Counted from the stretch's first letter, positions 18,897 through 27,838 are shown. The stretch: DNA of 64,000 nt from Clostridium mediterraneense (GCF_900091705.1 NZ_LT594785.1:1530858-1594857), one strand, 5' to 3'. Numbers and translations: made by a program. Notes: generated by a model from the sequence alone, not told the origin.

Positions 18897-19736
18897 TTAT
18901 TTTAATCTAGTTCCCTCTTTATTTTGTTCTATTAATCCCTTTTTCATTAAACCACCAAGTGCCATTTTAAAATAATTTTTAGAACAATTAAATTGTTTTC
19001 TTATATCTTCTGAAGCACTTTTATCATTAAAGTTCATTTCTCCATTGTTCTTTTTTAAATAGTCTAAAATACTTTCTTCTAATTTTGATTTTTCATCTAA
19101 TTTCTTCTCTCTAAGAGTTAAAGAAACCATTCCATCTTCATAGATTTTATTAATTTTACCTTTAATAACATCTCCTGGCTTAATATCTGTAAAATATTCC
19201 TTTGTTAATACAGCTGCTTTATAAAGCTTATCTACAGCAACACTAAGTGAACCATTTGTTTGATATCCATAAACTATTCCTGTAACCTCAGTCCAAAGCT
19301 CTGGTTCTTCCATATAATCAAGATATCTATCAACATCAGTAGTTGCAGCTAATCTTCCTGTTTTATCTATGTATATGTATACTAAATAAGATTTTCCTTC
19401 TTCCATCTTATAAAGTTGTTCTTTATGTGGTACTAATATATCTCTTTCTAATCCAAAATCAACAAATGCACCTATGTCATTAACAGTTTTTACTTCTAAA
19501 ACAGCTAAATCACCCACAACAGCAAAAGGCTTCTTTTGAGTAGCTATAATTCTATCCCATGAATCTCTATATACAAATACTTCTACCTCATCACCAATTT
19601 CTAATCCTTCATCTACTGTACTACCATTTGGTAAAAGTATATCATCTGAAGTTCTTTTACCCTCTACATCTAAATAATATCCAAAATCAGCCTTTCTCGC
19701 AATTTTAAATTTATTATAGTCTCCTATTTTAATCAT
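18897..19736 (-). CDS. S1 RNA-binding protein, CvfB/YitL family
   Basis: 279 residues with consecutive S1-like OB domains: about 1-65, 66-140 (with VNDIGAFVDFGLERDILVPHKEQ) and 145-215 (PGDVIKGKINKIYEDGMVSLTLRE). A winged-helix-like end (about 225-279, containing CSKNYFKMALGGLMKKGLIEQ) completes the architecture, which is that of CvfB of Staphylococcus and YitL of Bacillus. CvfB binds RNA and affects virulence-gene expression in Staphylococcus. The role here is inferred to be RNA binding only. The ATG is at 19736 with AGGAGG six bases upstream. Monocistronic. Confidence 0.87.
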   Translation of the reverse strand: MIKIGDYNKFKIARKADFGYYLDVEGKRTSDDILLPNGSTVDEGLEIGDEVEVFVYRDSWDRIIATQKKPFAVVGDLAVLEVKTVNDIGAFVDFGLERDILVPHKEQLYKMEEGKSYLVYIYIDKTGRLAATTDVDRYLDYMEEPELWTEVTGIVYGYQTNGSLSVAVDKLYKAAVLTKEYFTDIKPGDVIKGKINKIYEDGMVSLTLREKKLDEKSKLEESILDYLKKNNGEMNFNDKSASEDIRKQFNCSKNYFKMALGGLMKKGLIEQNKEGTRLK

Positions 19737-19941
19737 CTTTTTCCTCCTATATTACAAACAAAATATATTCTAGTTATAAGCTTAAACTATATTGAATAAA
19801 ATTAAAATATATTCTTTAACTAAAATACTTTTGAATTTAATGCTCACATAAGTTTCTTAATAATATTACCCTTATTTGCTATAAATGTAAAGCTAGTGTA
19901 TATATTTAAAAATCGCATTATTATTTAAAGCAGGTGATTTT

Positions 19942-20958
19942 TTGAGCAAAAAAAAATATGTATTAAATACTAATCAAGTAGATATTAATAAATTATCTTT
20001 TTTTTATGGAATACCACATTCCCATACAAATTTATCTAGTAACGAAGCTTCTCCAATGGATTATTTAGAGATGGCTTATAAAAATGACTTAGATTTTATA
20101 ATCCTTACAGAGCATAATAATCAACTTTCAAAATCATTTAACAGCAAAAATTCAAACTGGCAACATTTAATTAAGCTAATTCATAAATTTAATAAACGAA
20201 GCAATAATTTTTTAGCTATTCCAGGCTTTGAAGTTAATAGTACTTCCTTTGGTCATTTTAATATAATAAATCCTAAAAATTATTTTATAGGTGATGTGGA
20301 CAATATAACTGCATTAGTTATATGGACATTAAAAGATTCACATACATTAATTTCTCTAAACCATCCAACTAAATCTATAGAAAACCTAGAATATAATTCA
20401 TTCTTTAATTCATGTATAACAAGTATTGAATTAGCTAATGGGACTTATAATAAAAAATATAATAAATATGATAAAATTTATTACAATCTTTTAGATAGAG
20501 GTTGGAAGCTTAGTGCAATAAATGGACAAGATGATAATAAAATAAATATAGGAAAAGAAGAAAATTTAACTTGTGTTATCTGCAACGCACTTACTAGAGA
20601 TAATATTATTTACGCATTAAGAAACCATCATTCTTTTTCAACAGAATCTAAAAGTTTAAAACTTTATTTCACTATTAATTCAAGTTTTATGGGCTCTACT
20701 ATATCATGCAATCCAAATGATGAATTAAAATTTTTTATAAATGCAGAAGATTCCCATAGAAAAATCTCTAAAATTCATATAATAAGTAATACTAAAAAAC
20801 TAGTTAAAGAAATTGCCAATATAGATCTTCATAATGTTAAATTTATATATCAACAAAAAGCTAATGAAGATGAAACTTGGTATGTTATAAAAGTTATTTT
20901 ATCTGATAAACGTGAAGCTATAAGCTCTCCTATATTTATAAATTTTGATTCTGCTTAA
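19942..20958 (+). CDS. PHP-domain metallohydrolase (CehA/McbA-like)
   Basis: 338 residues. The N-terminal PHP domain has HSHTN (26-30), the TEHNN metal motif (56-60), a GFEVN segment, SLNHPT and a late NGQDDN motif. Together these supply a trinuclear-type metal site for phosphoester hydrolysis. The last 100 residues form a beta-rich domain, as in CehA/McbA-family proteins. The substrate is unknown. Translation starts at TTG (19942) five bases after AGGTGA. It is convergent with the alarmone-synthetase gene and shares a terminator with it. The 205-bp gap upstream has no other gene. Confidence 0.82.
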   Translation: MSKKKYVLNTNQVDINKLSFFYGIPHSHTNLSSNEASPMDYLEMAYKNDLDFIILTEHNNQLSKSFNSKNSNWQHLIKLIHKFNKRSNNFLAIPGFEVNSTSFGHFNIINPKNYFIGDVDNITALVIWTLKDSHTLISLNHPTKSIENLEYNSFFNSCITSIELANGTYNKKYNKYDKIYYNLLDRGWKLSAINGQDDNKINIGKEENLTCVICNALTRDNIIYALRNHHSFSTESKSLKLYFTINSSFMGSTISCNPNDELKFFINAEDSHRKISKIHIISNTKKLVKEIANIDLHNVKFIYQQKANEDETWYVIKVILSDKREAISSPIFINFDSA

Positions 20959-20973
20959 GTATTATAAATATAT

Positions 20974-21003
20974 AAAGGCTAAACTCATCTGAGTTTAGCC
21001 TTT
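20974..21003. terminator. Bidirectional terminator overlapping a stop codon
   Basis: A perfect 14-bp stem (20974-20987 with 20990-21003) between convergent genes. The stop and last codons of the minus-strand RelA-like gene (ending at 20985) lie inside the hairpin. Confidence 0.87.
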
Positions 21004-21785
21004 AATTCATTAATCTCTTTATCCTTCTCTTCAATTATCTTTTTATACATTTTCTCATTATCTAACCACTCTTTATTTAGATTATTTATAAGAGATGCCA
21101 TTTCATCAGCACTTCCTATTATTCTATTAAAAAGTAGTAGATTAGATTTTAATATCTCTGGTATTTCATCATGTGAATATCTAAGTCTATGGTCTATTTC
21201 ACCATATCCTTCCTCAAATATAGTTCTAACCTGTATCTCAGCTATAACTCTTTGATTTGTAGGATAAAATTCTACTAAATAATGAACTGATCTATATCCT
21301 GATTGTCTTGATCTTACTTCTATATCTAACTCTTCGAATCTTTTTGTATTATCTCCATCCCTAACATTAGCAGTTATTTCAATGACTTTCCAAGTTTTTT
21401 TTATGAACTTATGAATCTCTTCCCATTGATCCTTAAATATATGTATTACCCTTATTCCTATTAAATCATTAATCTCATTTTTATAATTATCTACTGTAAA
21501 TTCAAAATTTTGTCCATATTTTTCTCTTCTATCTTTAGTCTTTCTAATTATCTTCTCAATAAGGCCATAATTATCCTTAATTCTTGATTTAACACTATGG
21601 ACTTCAGAATTATATCTTAAGATATTAGCTATAAAATCTGCTTGTGTTTCATAAGAACTTTTATATTTTATATAATCCATATAGATTTGTTCTAATTTAT
21701 AGATATCTATGTTATCATCTTGAATATTTTTTTCTAAATTAGGATACTTATCTAAAAATTTTTCTATGTTAAAATACTCTTTCAT
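20985..21785 (-). CDS. Small alarmone synthetase (RelA/SpoT synthetase domain only)
   Basis: 266 residues with a complete (p)ppGpp synthetase core: DLIGIRV (107-113), RSRQSGYRSVHYLVEF (158-173, the nucleotide-binding loop) and AEIQVRT (182-188, with the catalytic Glu). There is no HD hydrolase, TGS or ACT domain, so it resembles the single-domain synthetases YjbM/YwaC of Bacillus, with extra helices at both ends. It would transfer pyrophosphate from ATP to GTP or GDP. The C-terminal 60 residues are predicted coiled coil. The ATG at 21785 follows GGAGAG. Confidence 0.9.
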   Translation of the reverse strand: MKEYFNIEKFLDKYPNLEKNIQDDNIDIYKLEQIYMDYIKYKSSYETQADFIANILRYNSEVHSVKSRIKDNYGLIEKIIRKTKDRREKYGQNFEFTVDNYKNEINDLIGIRVIHIFKDQWEEIHKFIKKTWKVIEITANVRDGDNTKRFEELDIEVRSRQSGYRSVHYLVEFYPTNQRVIAEIQVRTIFEEGYGEIDHRLRYSHDEIPEILKSNLLLFNRIIGSADEMASLINNLNKEWLDNEKMYKKIIEEKDKEINELKAKLR

Positions 21786-21866
21786 AAATCTCTCCTACAA
21801 TCTAAATTCATATATATTATAGCATTAAAATATATTTTAAAAAATAATTGTATAAGATATAATAAA

Positions 21867-21898
21867 AAGTAGCTTCTAAAAAAATTAGAAACTACTTT
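21867..21898 (-). terminator. Terminator of the 114-residue membrane protein gene
   Basis: A 13-bp stem with one C-A mismatch (21867-21879 with 21886-21898) and an A-rich side that reads as Us on the minus strand, directly after the stop codon. Confidence 0.72.
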
Positions 21899-21901
21899 AA
21901 T

Positions 21902-22246
21902 TTATTTTTCAGTTTTATTCTTAACTCTATTAGGTTTTGCCTTAGGTTTTATAACTATCTTCTTTTGAGCTTTCTTTATTCTTGGATTTCCACTTCTACT
22001 AACGTCTAAGAACCAGAATAAGAAAATAGCAGCAATTCCTGTTATTAATACTTTAGTTATCTCTATAGTTGAACCTGTACCTGGGATAATAAATGAAATG
22101 ATAAAAATTATTACAGCAATAGCTAGTAATATCCACTTATTAACAGCTACTTTACTAAATACATATCTACTTAATAATGAATAACCAACAAATATTAAAA
22201 TAGCAAGTCCAACTGTCATTAAGACAGTGTACAATATGTTTAACAA
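21902..22246 (-). CDS. Small membrane protein of unknown function
   Basis: 114 residues with three hydrophobic segments (about 3-25, 37-56 and 63-83), followed by a strongly basic tail rich in Lys, Arg and Pro (84-114) that is probably cytoplasmic. I do not recognise the family. The start is TTG at 22246, favoured by GGAGGGG five bases upstream. It is monocistronic with its own terminator and divergent from the Lrp regulator gene. A basic tail on a small membrane protein could bind nucleic acid or anionic lipid, but there is no direct evidence. Confidence 0.72.
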   Translation of the reverse strand: MLNILYTVLMTVGLAILIFVGYSLLSRYVFSKVAVNKWILLAIAVIIFIISFIIPGTGSTIEITKVLITGIAAIFLFWFLDVSRSGNPRIKKAQKKIVIKPKAKPNRVKNKTEK

Positions 22247-22369
22247 AATTTCCCCTCCTATACAATATAAACTTATAAATATAATATTAGATTAAAATAT
22301 AATTATTTTCAAGATAAAAATTTATCAACATATTTTTATGTAATTAAAAGGAAATTTTTTATGTATTTT

Positions 22370-22439
22370 ATCAAATTTATAGATTTTTTTTTGCTTTCTG
22401 TAAATTTTACTTTAAAAATGACAAAAAATTTGATAGAAT
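22370..22439 (+). promoter_or_regulatory. Possible promoter and operator of the Lrp gene
   Basis: An inverted pair of ATCAAATTT (22370-22378) and AAATTTGAT (22426-22434) lies upstream of the Lrp gene. The right arm overlaps a TAGAAT -10-like box (22434-22439). This layout would suit autoregulation. The -35 is weak, so support is limited. Confidence 0.35.
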
Positions 22440-22479
22440 AGTAACAGCGAGAAAAATATTATAAATACGAGGTGGTTTT

Positions 22480-22947
22480 GTGTCTTTATCAAACTCAATG
22501 CATTTAGACGAATTAGATTTACAAATTTTAGATATACTGATTAAAGATTGCAGAACTCCATATCTTGAGATAGCAAGAATATGCCATGTTTCTGGTGGTA
22601 CTATTCATGTTAGAATGAAGAAAATGGAGGATTTAGGCATAATAAAGGGAACTAGAATATTATTAAATCTTTCAAAATTAGGTTATGATGTAACTTGTTT
22701 TGTAGGCATCTACGTTGATTGTACATCATCTTACAATGAAATCTTTGATAAATTATCATCAATAAAGGAGATAGTAGAACTTCACTTAATAACTGGAGCT
22801 TATACTATATTCGCAAAATTAGTATGTAAAAGTATTTCAGATTTACAAGACATACTATTAAATAAAGTAAATATAATAGATGGTATAAGTAGAACAGATA
22901 CATTTATATCCTTATCACAACCAGTTGATAGAAATATACAACTTTAA
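22480..22947 (+). CDS. Lrp/AsnC family transcriptional regulator
   Basis: 155 residues. The N-terminal winged helix (about 8-60) contains LDELDLQILDILIKDCRTP and a recognition helix in VSGGTIHVRMKKMEDLGII. The C-terminal RAM/ACT-like domain (about 70-140) is the usual amino-acid-binding and oligomerisation part. Start is GTG at 22480 behind GAGGTGG; an in-frame ATG at 22498 has no RBS. The gene is convergent with the HPrK/PEPCK-like gene. The effector is unknown; family members respond to amino acids. Confidence 0.92.
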   Translation: MSLSNSMHLDELDLQILDILIKDCRTPYLEIARICHVSGGTIHVRMKKMEDLGIIKGTRILLNLSKLGYDVTCFVGIYVDCTSSYNEIFDKLSSIKEIVELHLITGAYTIFAKLVCKSISDLQDILLNKVNIIDGISRTDTFISLSQPVDRNIQL

Positions 22948-22970
22948 TTTTAACTAAAATATAACACTAA

Positions 22971-22999
22971 AAAGAGAGATATTTAAAATATCTCTCTTT
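22971..22999 (+). terminator. Terminator of the Lrp gene
   Basis: A 12-bp perfect stem (22971-22982 with 22988-22999) ending in a T/C-rich tail, 24 nt after the stop codon. Confidence 0.75.
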
Positions 23000-23014
23000 C
23001 TTATCCTATAAAAT

Positions 23015-23052
23015 AAAAAAGCATCTTGTTTATTAAAACAAGATGCTTTTTT
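23015..23052. terminator. Terminator of the HPrK/PEPCK-like gene, bidirectional
   Basis: A 17-bp perfect stem (23015-23031 with 23036-23052) with an ATTA loop. A-run and T-run flanks allow termination in both directions between convergent genes. Confidence 0.87.
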
Positions 23053-23057
23053 CTCTA

Positions 23058-24800
23058 TTATAAGCCTTTTATTACATCAAATAATTCTAAAGCTGCTTTT
23101 CTTGGCCCTTCTTTTTCCATACCTTCTATAGCTAAACAAGTATTAATTTCTCCTACTTTTACCCCAAGATTAAACATTCCCTTAAAATATTTTTCTAATA
23201 AAATATCACATTCTTCACTCTTTTGAGCTGGTCCAAATGGATTTGCAAAATAAGATTCAACAAGACCTTTTTCTGTTGTTGTTCCTTTTGCAACTCTTGC
23301 ACCTTTTCTAAATGTAGTTACAGCTTCTTCTATATTATCAAAATATTTAATTGACTTTAAGCCCTCTTTAACTTCTGTATAATTGTTAGCATATAAGAAT
23401 AAATCTACCTTATATCCTTTCATTATTTCATTATATCTTGCAACTGGCATAACAAGTCTAGCATTTGTTTTATCAGGATTCATAAATATACTTCTATCCA
23501 TTTCTTTAAATGCATATCCCGGATCTAAATCATCTAATCTTACAAAAGCACCTATTTCTGTTCCATAACCATATATCCCGCCATTTTCTAATTTTATAGT
23601 TCCCATATCATCAAAGATTATAGTCATATCACTTATATATTCTTCACTTAAAGTTCTAAATGCTTCTAAGCTTTCTGATTTACCTGCTCCACTATCCCCC
23701 ATTATGATAACATTCGCTTCTTTTCCTGATTTAAGATGTATATTAACCATAGCTCCATGTATTGGTAAATTACCTCTTTTAATCATTATAAGATTGTGTA
23801 GTGTTAAAATCATTTTCTTCATATATCCGAAATAATCTACTTCATCACTATAATTTATATATCCAACCATTATATCATTTTTCTTATCATCATAGAATTC
23901 AGTTCTTACTTCATCTCCGTATTTATCACCATATACATAAATAATATCTGGCTTTTTCCCTTTATAATCAGCTGGCTTTGCTGTTTCAAATAAATTACAT
24001 AAAGTTATTCCATGTGACATAAAATCTCTATGGAAATAAATATATGCTAATAATTCCCCAACTTTAATAGGATAACAGAACCAGTGAGATTTATTTATGC
24101 TCATTGTTTTAATTGGATTTTCAAATGTTTCAGTAAACATACCATCTCTAGTATTTTTCTTAGGATATGTTATAAATGGGCTTTGAAGTGCTATAGAATC
24201 TATAAAACTTATATATTCTAATACTTCATATCCTGATGGTACTGGCCATAAAATATTATTAAGTAATAAGCAAGCATTTCCTCCTGCTGGAACTTGTCTA
24301 AAAACATTTTGAGTTTCATTTAAAAGATTTTTTGTAACTCTTCTATAAAATCTTAAAATTAATCTTGAAAATTCCTCATTTGCTTCTGTAAAGCTAACTG
24401 CAGCTATTCCTGACTTAATTCTATTATTATGAATAATAGTATATCTTTCAAGCTTTCTCCAATATGAATATATATCTTCTATAACTGATAAGAGATTTTC
24501 TTCTCTCTCTAAAAGAGTTTCAAACTTTGAATTAAATGCTATAACCTCTTTAGTTTTCATCATTGATAAAAGCTTAAATGCATCTATAAGAGATTTTCTA
24601 ATTAATTTAATATCATCTGTATCAAACGACTTTATTAAAAATCTAAAGTTGTTACTTTTTTTAGCTTTAGCCTTAGTTAAATAAGATTCTACTATTCTTA
24701 CAAACCCCTTGCTATCCATAATTGATTCAAAACTATCACAATACTTCGCTGTAAAATTTATTGTTACCTTTTCATTACTTAGTGAAAATTCTTTTCTCAT
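23058..24800 (-). CDS. HPr kinase/PEP carboxykinase-superfamily P-loop protein
   Basis: 580 residues. A P-loop GDSGAGKSES sits at 368-377, followed by FDDMG (396-400) and a late YFANPFGPAQ segment. These features resemble the HPr kinase/PEP carboxykinase fold rather than ordinary Walker ATPases. The first 330 residues are a helical region without recognisable motifs. Family members phosphorylate small molecules or proteins, but the substrate here cannot be told. The ATG at 24800 is behind GAGGGGGG. Monocistronic, convergent with an Lrp regulator. The 299-bp AT-rich stretch upstream (24801-25099) shows no gene. Family call is moderately sure; function is unknown. Confidence 0.62.
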   Translation of the reverse strand: MRKEFSLSNEKVTINFTAKYCDSFESIMDSKGFVRIVESYLTKAKAKKSNNFRFLIKSFDTDDIKLIRKSLIDAFKLLSMMKTKEVIAFNSKFETLLEREENLLSVIEDIYSYWRKLERYTIIHNNRIKSGIAAVSFTEANEEFSRLILRFYRRVTKNLLNETQNVFRQVPAGGNACLLLNNILWPVPSGYEVLEYISFIDSIALQSPFITYPKKNTRDGMFTETFENPIKTMSINKSHWFCYPIKVGELLAYIYFHRDFMSHGITLCNLFETAKPADYKGKKPDIIYVYGDKYGDEVRTEFYDDKKNDIMVGYINYSDEVDYFGYMKKMILTLHNLIMIKRGNLPIHGAMVNIHLKSGKEANVIIMGDSGAGKSESLEAFRTLSEEYISDMTIIFDDMGTIKLENGGIYGYGTEIGAFVRLDDLDPGYAFKEMDRSIFMNPDKTNARLVMPVARYNEIMKGYKVDLFLYANNYTEVKEGLKSIKYFDNIEEAVTTFRKGARVAKGTTTEKGLVESYFANPFGPAQKSEECDILLEKYFKGMFNLGVKVGEINTCLAIEGMEKEGPRKAALELFDVIKGL

Positions 24801-25099
24801 AATAACCCCCCTCTAAATTCACAAACATTTTTATATTATTTTTTATTTTCATTCTTCTTTGTTAAATATATTATATCACTATATTGCAATTCTTCAAATC
24901 TTTTTTTTCATTTTACTAAAAAAAAATAAGTTATTTTTATATAAAACAACATTTTTTTATAAATTTTGATATTTTAAAACCACAAATATTTCATCATCCA
25001 ATTAATGGTTTATTATATTTTTATTTTAATTGTATGTCTTTTTAATTACTTTCTTATAAAAGAAATATATAATTAAATTTATTATAAAAAATCTAATAA

Positions 25100-25132
25100 A
25101 AAAAAGACATTTTAAAACAAAATGTCTTTTTT
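25100..25132 (-). terminator. Terminator of the first plsC-like gene
   Basis: A 14-bp perfect stem (25100-25113 with 25119-25132) with an AAAAC loop and A-rich flank giving a U-tail on the minus strand. Confidence 0.87.
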
Positions 25133-25146
25133 TAAACTTAATATAC

Positions 25147-25887
25147 CTATTCACTTCTCATTTTATCTAAATTATCTTTTATTTGATCATGAATAAATTT
25201 AGATAATTCTTTTTGTTCTTCTTTAGTTAAATTATCTGTATAAATTGGTTTTCCATATTTAACTTTTATAGTTGCTTTTTCAAACTTACTATTAAGCTCA
25301 AAAGCTTTATAGCTACCATCTATTGTTACAGGAACTATTGGAACTTTTGCTCTTATTGCTAACTTTAAACTTCCAGCTTTAAATTCTTGAATATTACCAT
25401 CTTTTGCTCTTGTCCCCTCTGGATATATGGCCATTGATTTACCACTCTTTAATATTTCAACCGCTTCTTTAACAACTCTAACAGCATCTCTGGGATCTTC
25501 TCTATCTAAAGCAACACTATTGCATATTTTTATCCACTTACCTATTATAGGAACACTTAATAGTTCTTTTTTAGCTACAAAACCTACTACTCTATTAGCT
25601 CCTAGCAAAAGTGCTGGTATATCTAACATACTTTGATGATTTCCTACAAATAAACAAGCTTCATCTGGTATATTTTCTATTCCTTCATACCTTAAATCTG
25701 CTTCTATTATCTTAAAAGTAAATCTAGCCCACTTTAAAATTGAATTATATTTAAACTCTTCTAGAGCTTCATCTCCCCTTTTCTTTATTATAGGAATGAA
25801 TAAAGCTTCTATATACCATCTAACCATATAAATACCATACATGATCATAAGCATTATGTATTTAATCTTTTTGTACATCCTATCCAT
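25147..25887 (-). CDS. plsC: 1-acyl-glycerol-3-phosphate acyltransferase (PlsC family)
   Basis: Adds the second acyl chain to lysophosphatidic acid, giving phosphatidic acid for membrane lipids. The 246 residues show an N-terminal membrane-associated segment (about 8-33), the catalytic NHQSMLD (H84, D89), a motif II region around LSVPIIGKW, and PEGTR (156-160), followed by a VPIVPVTI segment. ATG at 25887 behind AGGAGAT. A second PlsC-like gene lies at 54484-55212. The two probably differ in acyl preference or expression (inference). Confidence 0.92.
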   Translation of the reverse strand: MDRMYKKIKYIMLMIMYGIYMVRWYIEALFIPIIKKRGDEALEEFKYNSILKWARFTFKIIEADLRYEGIENIPDEACLFVGNHQSMLDIPALLLGANRVVGFVAKKELLSVPIIGKWIKICNSVALDREDPRDAVRVVKEAVEILKSGKSMAIYPEGTRAKDGNIQEFKAGSLKLAIRAKVPIVPVTIDGSYKAFELNSKFEKATIKVKYGKPIYTDNLTKEEQKELSKFIHDQIKDNLDKMRSE

Positions 25888-26008
25888 AATTATCTCCTAA
25901 TTCTTCAATTTACATATATTATACTTTATCAAAGCCTTAAAATTCAATAATTTAATACTTTACTATAATTTACCATAATATTAAAATAAAAATATAGGAG
26001 GGATTATT

Positions 26009-26842
26009 ATATTAAAGAAAAGAAAATTTATAATTATATTATTAGCAATTCCATTTTTAATTTTTATATCCTGTAATAACTCTAAAGCTAATAATGATTT
26101 AATGTTTGTTCACTTTATTGATATTGGTCAAGGAGACTCAACTCTTATAAATGTAAATAATAAAAATGTCCTAATAGATTCTGGACCCAATTCAGCAGAA
26201 AGTGATTTAATATCTTATCTAAAAAAGAATAAAATCAAAAAATTAGACTACCTTATAACTACTCATCCTCATGAAGATCATATAGGTAATATTGATAGTA
26301 TTCTAAAAACTTTTAAAGTTGAAAATTTTTTAGCACCTAAAACAATATATGATTCTAAAGATTTTAAAAATATGATTGTAGCCTTAAAAGAAAAGAACAT
26401 GAACATAGACATTCTAAGTAATAACTCATCTAAAATAAATCTTGGAGAAAATATTAAAGTAGATATTTTTTCATCTAAATCTAATAATCATGAAAATATA
26501 AACAATTATTCTCCTCTAATAAAAATAAGCTTTATTAATACTTCTTTTCTTTTTACAGGAGATGCAGAGGAAGAACTAGAACAAGAACTTTTAGATAACA
26601 ATATTGATAGTGATGTTTTAAAAGTAGGACATCATGGTAGCTCCACTTCTTCAAGTGAAAGTTTTCTTTCTAAAGTATCACCTAATATCTCAGTTATTTC
26701 CTGTGGTATTAACAATAAATTTAATCACCCTACTAAAGAAACCTTAGATAAACTTAAAAGTATAGAAAGTACAATTTATAGAACTGATGAAGATGGAACT
26801 ATAGTTTTAGTTAGTAACGGCTATAAAATAATAAAAAAATAA
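26009..26842 (+). CDS. ComEC-like MBL-fold lipoprotein with ATA at its start position
   Basis: The mature part resembles the metallo-hydrolase domain of ComEC/Rec2, a DNA-uptake nuclease. It has a FIDIGQGDS strand, the metal motif THPHEDH, FTGDAEEELE and KVGHHGSSTSSS. Without the ComEC membrane channel it is probably an extracytoplasmic phosphodiesterase. The ATG at 26102 has no RBS. AGGAGGG at 25996-26002 instead points to 26009, where the codon is ATA. From there an open frame encodes a textbook lipoprotein signal peptide: LKKRK, a hydrophobic core, then the lipobox FISC. So either ATA is used, or the original ATG has mutated. The minimal ATG-started form is 246 residues. Confidence 0.72.
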   Translation: MLKKRKFIIILLAIPFLIFISCNNSKANNDLMFVHFIDIGQGDSTLINVNNKNVLIDSGPNSAESDLISYLKKNKIKKLDYLITTHPHEDHIGNIDSILKTFKVENFLAPKTIYDSKDFKNMIVALKEKNMNIDILSNNSSKINLGENIKVDIFSSKSNNHENINNYSPLIKISFINTSFLFTGDAEEELEQELLDNNIDSDVLKVGHHGSSTSSSESFLSKVSPNISVISCGINNKFNHPTKETLDKLKSIESTIYRTDEDGTIVLVSNGYKIIKK

Positions 26843-26869
26843 GCACTACCTCATCATTAGTGCTTATTT
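26837..26869. terminator. Bidirectional terminator between convergent genes
   Basis: A 12-bp perfect stem (26837-26848 with 26858-26869) with a 9-nt loop. It overlaps the end of both the ComEC-like and the RNase H-like genes. Confidence 0.83.
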
Positions 26870-27615
26870 TCTAATTTCTTTATCTTTTCCTCTACTTCTT
26901 CTACAATTAATTCACTAGAATCCTCGGTTGTTTCTAGCTGCTTATTATTCAGTTCTTCCTCAGCTTCTATTTCAATTATACTATTCCATTCTACTAAAAT
27001 ATGAAAAAGATTAACAACGTCTTGTTCATTATAAATTAATATCTTTTCAATCTTTTCCTTTGGCATTCTTTTAAAATAGTCTTTATCCTTTAAAACTTTA
27101 TGAAAAGTCTTTGCAAGATTTGAACCTGATATAAGTTCACCTTCTCTTACAATACCAAATTTCTTTTCAAGAGCTTTAAGTCCAATCCCCCTTTTAAAAG
27201 TATTTTCATAAATTTTTTGTATATCTACAGAAGTAAAGTAATCATTAAAATTAAAATTAATACCATATTTTTCAAAAAGAAAATTAATTACTGTAAAATC
27301 ATTGTTGCCTGAAAAAGTAACTATATATTTCTTTTTCTTATTTACACAAACATCAATAAAATATCTTTTAGCTAAATACAAGATATCTTTTGATTCTGAT
27401 TTATTTTCTATCATATACTGTGTAACTTTTATTTTATTGCTATCCTCATCATAATAACAGGCACCAAAAACCCCTATACACTTTGGTTTCTTATAAACAT
27501 AATGTTCTAAATCAAAATAAACTGAGTGTTTATATATTTCTTTATGCTTGCCAAATGTTATAGCAAGTTCATCAGTAAACTCACCAACCTCGACATCTCT
27601 TTCTCTTATAATCAC
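26857..27615 (-). CDS. Ribonuclease H-like (YprB-type) exonuclease domain protein
   Basis: 252 residues matching the stand-alone ribonuclease H-like/YprB exonuclease domain (DEDD type). Visible acidic positions are YFDLE near 33-37, SGNNDF in the middle and YNEQDVVNL near 215, in the expected order. The C-terminus has an acidic, Glu-rich tail (residues 225-252). It likely trims RNA or DNA, but the substrate is unknown. Start is GTG at 27615; the RBS (AGAGTGATAAG) is mediocre. Convergent with the ComEC-like gene and sharing its terminator. Confidence 0.78.
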   Translation of the reverse strand: MIIRERDVEVGEFTDELAITFGKHKEIYKHSVYFDLEHYVYKKPKCIGVFGACYYDEDSNKIKVTQYMIENKSESKDILYLAKRYFIDVCVNKKKKYIVTFSGNNDFTVINFLFEKYGINFNFNDYFTSVDIQKIYENTFKRGIGLKALEKKFGIVREGELISGSNLAKTFHKVLKDKDYFKRMPKEKIEKILIYNEQDVVNLFHILVEWNSIIEIEAEEELNNKQLETTEDSSELIVEEVEEKIKKLENKH

Positions 27616-27801
27616 CTTATCACTCTTTTCTAACTTTTAAATAAAAAAATTCATAATCTATTATAACATTATATTCTTTAATAGTCGCCTTTAATTTTTA
27701 TAATAAAATTTTAAATGTAAAGCTAGCTATACTTATTATTAACAATTTATTTACTAAATTTAAATTTTATTTAATATTTTTGTTTCTTTTCAAACTCTAA
27801 T

Positions 27802-27830
27802 TTGACATTTATTTAACTAGATGATAGTAT
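27802..27830 (+). promoter_or_regulatory. Promoter of the feo operon
   Basis: TTGACA (27802-27807) and TAGTAT (27825-27830) are 17 bp apart, followed immediately by the Fur-box-like site. Confidence 0.6.
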
Positions 27831-27838
27831 TATCTTAA

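Noticed and set aside
24801-25099. A gene in the 299-bp gap
   Set aside because: No open frame with RBS and no conserved motif; very AT-rich sequence, probably the promoter region of the HPrK/PEPCK-like gene.
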